A stretch of DNA of 7,662 nt from CAZMCH01 sp964564735 (lineage in GTDB: Bacteria; Poribacteria; DTPJ01), in NCBI GenBank assembly GCA_964564735.1, contig CAZMCH010000145.1, forward strand, positions 1 to 7,662, given 5' to 3'. The translations under genes and the position numbers were made by a program. Shown piece by piece: positions 6,231 to 7,662 of the stretch. How positions within the stretch are numbered: the stretch's first letter is position 1; each line of letters opens with the position of its first letter. The notes beneath the pieces are model-generated. The model was not told where the DNA came from. It saw only the letters and a list, made by a program, of their open reading frames with translations, and searched no databases.

Positions 6231-7496
6231 TCATATTTCCATAGACATTAAAATATCAAAAACATCTGATTCGTCTTTTACGACAATAGCACCATCATCA
6301 AGCAATTCATTGAATATTTCAGTAGCTCTGCCATCAGTATAATCCATACCCTCAAAACCATCAAAAACAATCACTACCGCACCTTCCGCTTGTGCTGATT
6401 GGACTGCAATCATATTTTTAAGGTTTCCGATTCCAATAGGGACTCTTGCTAATATAACTACGTCAGCAGATTTTGCCATCTGCAGATTCATAAGATGTGC
6501 TTCATCACTTATATGTGAAAATGGTGCTTCGGTTACGGTTTCCATTTCTAATGACCTTGCTATTTTGTAATCACTATCGCTGATATTAAGGACTCCTACA
6601 CTTGCCTTAAATCCTTCGATAGCTAGCCAGCGCATAAGTCGAGTTCCAGACCCTCCACCACATATAAGATGCACTTTCAATCCATGTTTTTTATATGCAC
6701 TATACATTAGCTTACTAACAGGAATGATATGAGGTGCGCCAGTTATTATATTATCAGATATTACAGCATTGACTTCATAAACATCTTTCATATTGCTTTC
6801 TGTTATAACTTCTTTTGGGTTTCCATCTATATATGGCTTGCCATTTTTCATTAAAATAAGCCTATTACAATATTCAGATGCCATATTTAGATCATGCGAG
6901 ACAATAATTACAGTCAAATCGCGTTCACTATTGAGGCGTTTTATCAGATCAAATATCTCTACCTGATGGTTAATATCTAAAAAGGAAGTAGGTTCATCAA
7001 GTAGCATAATTTTAGGCTCTTGGGATAATGCACGCGCAATAATGACTCGCTGGCGTTCTCCTCCGCTTAACTCATCAATGTTTCTGTCAGCAAGCTCAAG
7101 TGTATCAGTCAAAGCCATTGCATTATCCGCTATTCTTAGATCGTTTTCGTTTTCCATATTCCAGAAACCAAGATGCGGAGAACGTCCCATAAGCACTATC
7201 TCACGAGTAGTAAATGGAAATGCAGTTACTTCTCCTTGTGGAACAACCGCTATAATTTTCGCTATATCACGTTGTTTCATATCTGAAATATCTTTGCCCA
7301 TCAGTTTAACAGTCCCATAAGTTGGCTTTAAAACCTTACTAAGAAGCTTAAGAGCAGTTGTCTTACCTGAACCGTTGGGTCCTATAATTCCTATGATCTC
7401 TCCATGATTAACACTAATATTAAATCCATTAAGCACCCAATTGCTTTTATGACTATACCGATATTTAATTTTTGATGCTTCGATTATTGGTGACAT
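6231..7496 (-). CDS. ABC transporter ATP-binding protein, FecE/BtuD-like, with extra C-terminal domain
   Basis: The 421-residue protein has a complete ABC ATPase domain (about 1-250): Walker A GPNGSGKTT (39-47), Q-loop Q87 in VVPQGE, signature LSGGERQR (143-150), Walker B IMLLDEP (163-169, catalytic E168), D-loop SFLD (171-174) and H-loop H201 (VSHD). The REIVLMGRSPHLGF stretch (98-111) is characteristic of ATPases that energise iron-siderophore, haem or cobalamin importers on the inner face of the membrane. Such subunits are usually about 250-270 residues. Here a further domain of about 150 residues follows (274-421) with LICGGGSGTRLMRWL (277-291), VGVLNISDSDYKIA and EAPFSHISDEA, which looks like a glycine-rich nucleotide- or cofactor-binding alpha/beta fold. 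I recall this fused form from other anaerobes, but its role is unknown to me. No permease or binding protein is visible, so substrate is undetermined. The start at ATG 7494-7496 is the only plausible one (next Met is 66), although its ribosome-binding site is weak. Confidence 0.92.
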   Translation of the reverse strand: MSPIIEASKIKYRYSHKSNWVLNGFNISVNHGEIIGIIGPNGSGKTTALKLLSKVLKPTYGTVKLMGKDISDMKQRDIAKIIAVVPQGEVTAFPFTTREIVLMGRSPHLGFWNMENENDLRIADNAMALTDTLELADRNIDELSGGERQRVIIARALSQEPKIMLLDEPTSFLDINHQVEIFDLIKRLNSERDLTVIIVSHDLNMASEYCNRLILMKNGKPYIDGNPKEVITESNMKDVYEVNAVISDNIITGAPHIIPVSKLMYSAYKKHGLKVHLICGGGSGTRLMRWLAIEGFKASVGVLNISDSDYKIARSLEMETVTEAPFSHISDEAHLMNLQMAKSADVVILARVPIGIGNLKNMIAVQSAQAEGAVVIVFDGFEGMDYTDGRATEIFNELLDDGAIVVKDESDVFDILMSMEI

Positions 7497-7548
7497 TTAT
7501 AATTTTTCTTGTGATTAGAAAGTCAGATTGATATAATCAGGTAATTCT

Positions 7549-7577
7549 ATTATACTAATATATATAGAAATTTTCAA
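7549..7577 (-). promoter_or_regulatory. Sigma70-type promoter of the ABC ATPase gene
   Basis: TTGAAA (7572-7577) and TATAAT (7549-7554) are separated by exactly 17 bp. Transcription would start near 7542 and give a leader of about 45 nt. A small inverted repeat, TGAT-TAT-ATCA (about 7530-7540), lies around the predicted start and could be an operator; this is speculative. I see no clear Fur box or cobalamin riboswitch. Confidence 0.6.
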
Positions 7578-7598
7578 TAAAACGTTTCATTTGGTACC

Positions 7599-7662
7599 TG
7601 TCCTAATTTATTGGGTAGTCATTTTTAGTCAAATTCCGTAGCACTCTAACATAAGGATGTTT
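7599..7662 (+). mobile_element. Possible terminal end of an insertion sequence entering from the right (partial)
   Basis: Reading rightward, TGTCCTAATTTATTGGG begins with TG and has the look of IS3-family terminal repeats (compare the TG...TTGG layout of IS150 as I remember it). It is followed by about 45 bp of non-coding leader and AAGGA (7653-7657), a ribosome-binding site placed for a plus-strand gene starting just outside the window. No transposase sequence is visible, so this is a weak inference. An alternative is a stand-alone repeat related to the GGTACCTGTCC-type motifs seen near transposases. Confidence 0.25.

Noticed and set aside
7603..7662. Minus-strand frame open from the right edge, ending in TAG at 7603-7605 (19 codons), possibly the tail of an upstream gene
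   Set aside because: It is too short to judge and carries no recognisable motif. The opposite reading as an IS end is at least as likely.

Overview
This is an AT-rich bacterial window in which every supportable gene lies on the minus strand. I see no tRNA, rRNA or CRISPR array. The order of transcription is from high to low coordinates: (1) an ABC-transporter ATPase of the iron-siderophore/cobalamin type with an extra C-terminal domain; (2) a secreted, membrane-anchored metzincin (matrixin-like) protease with about eight TPR repeats; (3) a 72-residue zinc-ribbon protein overlapping the protease gene by 20 bp; (4) an LDH-like NAD-dependent malate dehydrogenase; (5) the RNA-binding transcription accessory protein Tex; (6) the first 201 codons of a TIM-barrel sugar-phosphate isomerase/epimerase, cut by the window edge.

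The organism cannot be named from this sequence. The base composition, the LDH-like malate dehydrogenase, the isomerase subfamily with a CWNSN motif, the TPR-metzincin and the short dispersed intergenic repeats would fit an uncultured, probably Gram-negative bacterium of a candidate phylum. That is inference only. The genes do not form one obvious pathway. Only the protease and zinc-ribbon pair look tightly coupled, and Tex and the isomerase are close enough (69 bp) to be co-transcribed.

Region by region: 7497-7662 holds a good sigma70-type promoter for the ABC gene (TTGAAA, 17 bp, TATAAT). Beyond it is a stretch that may be the terminal end of an insertion sequence entering from the right. 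The 6148-6230 gap holds a TATAAT element and the ribosome-binding site that fixes the protease start. The 4084-4217 gap holds a weak terminator-like hairpin and a weak promoter candidate for mdh. The largest gap, 2852-3165 (314 bp), is the most structured non-coding part. It contains an apparent 146-bp MITE-like element (2991-3136) with near-identical terminal inverted repeats and a perfect 9-bp direct repeat on both sides. It also contains a putative tex promoter and a leader with an 8-bp direct repeat and a 9-bp-stem hairpin.

The points most worth a second look are the MITE-like element, the metzincin whose third zinc-ligand histidine is displaced by one residue and which is fused to TPRs and a C-terminal membrane anchor, the extra domain on the ABC ATPase, the overlapping zinc-ribbon gene, and the possible IS end at the right edge. 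I see no convincing evidence for a wholly new multi-gene system.
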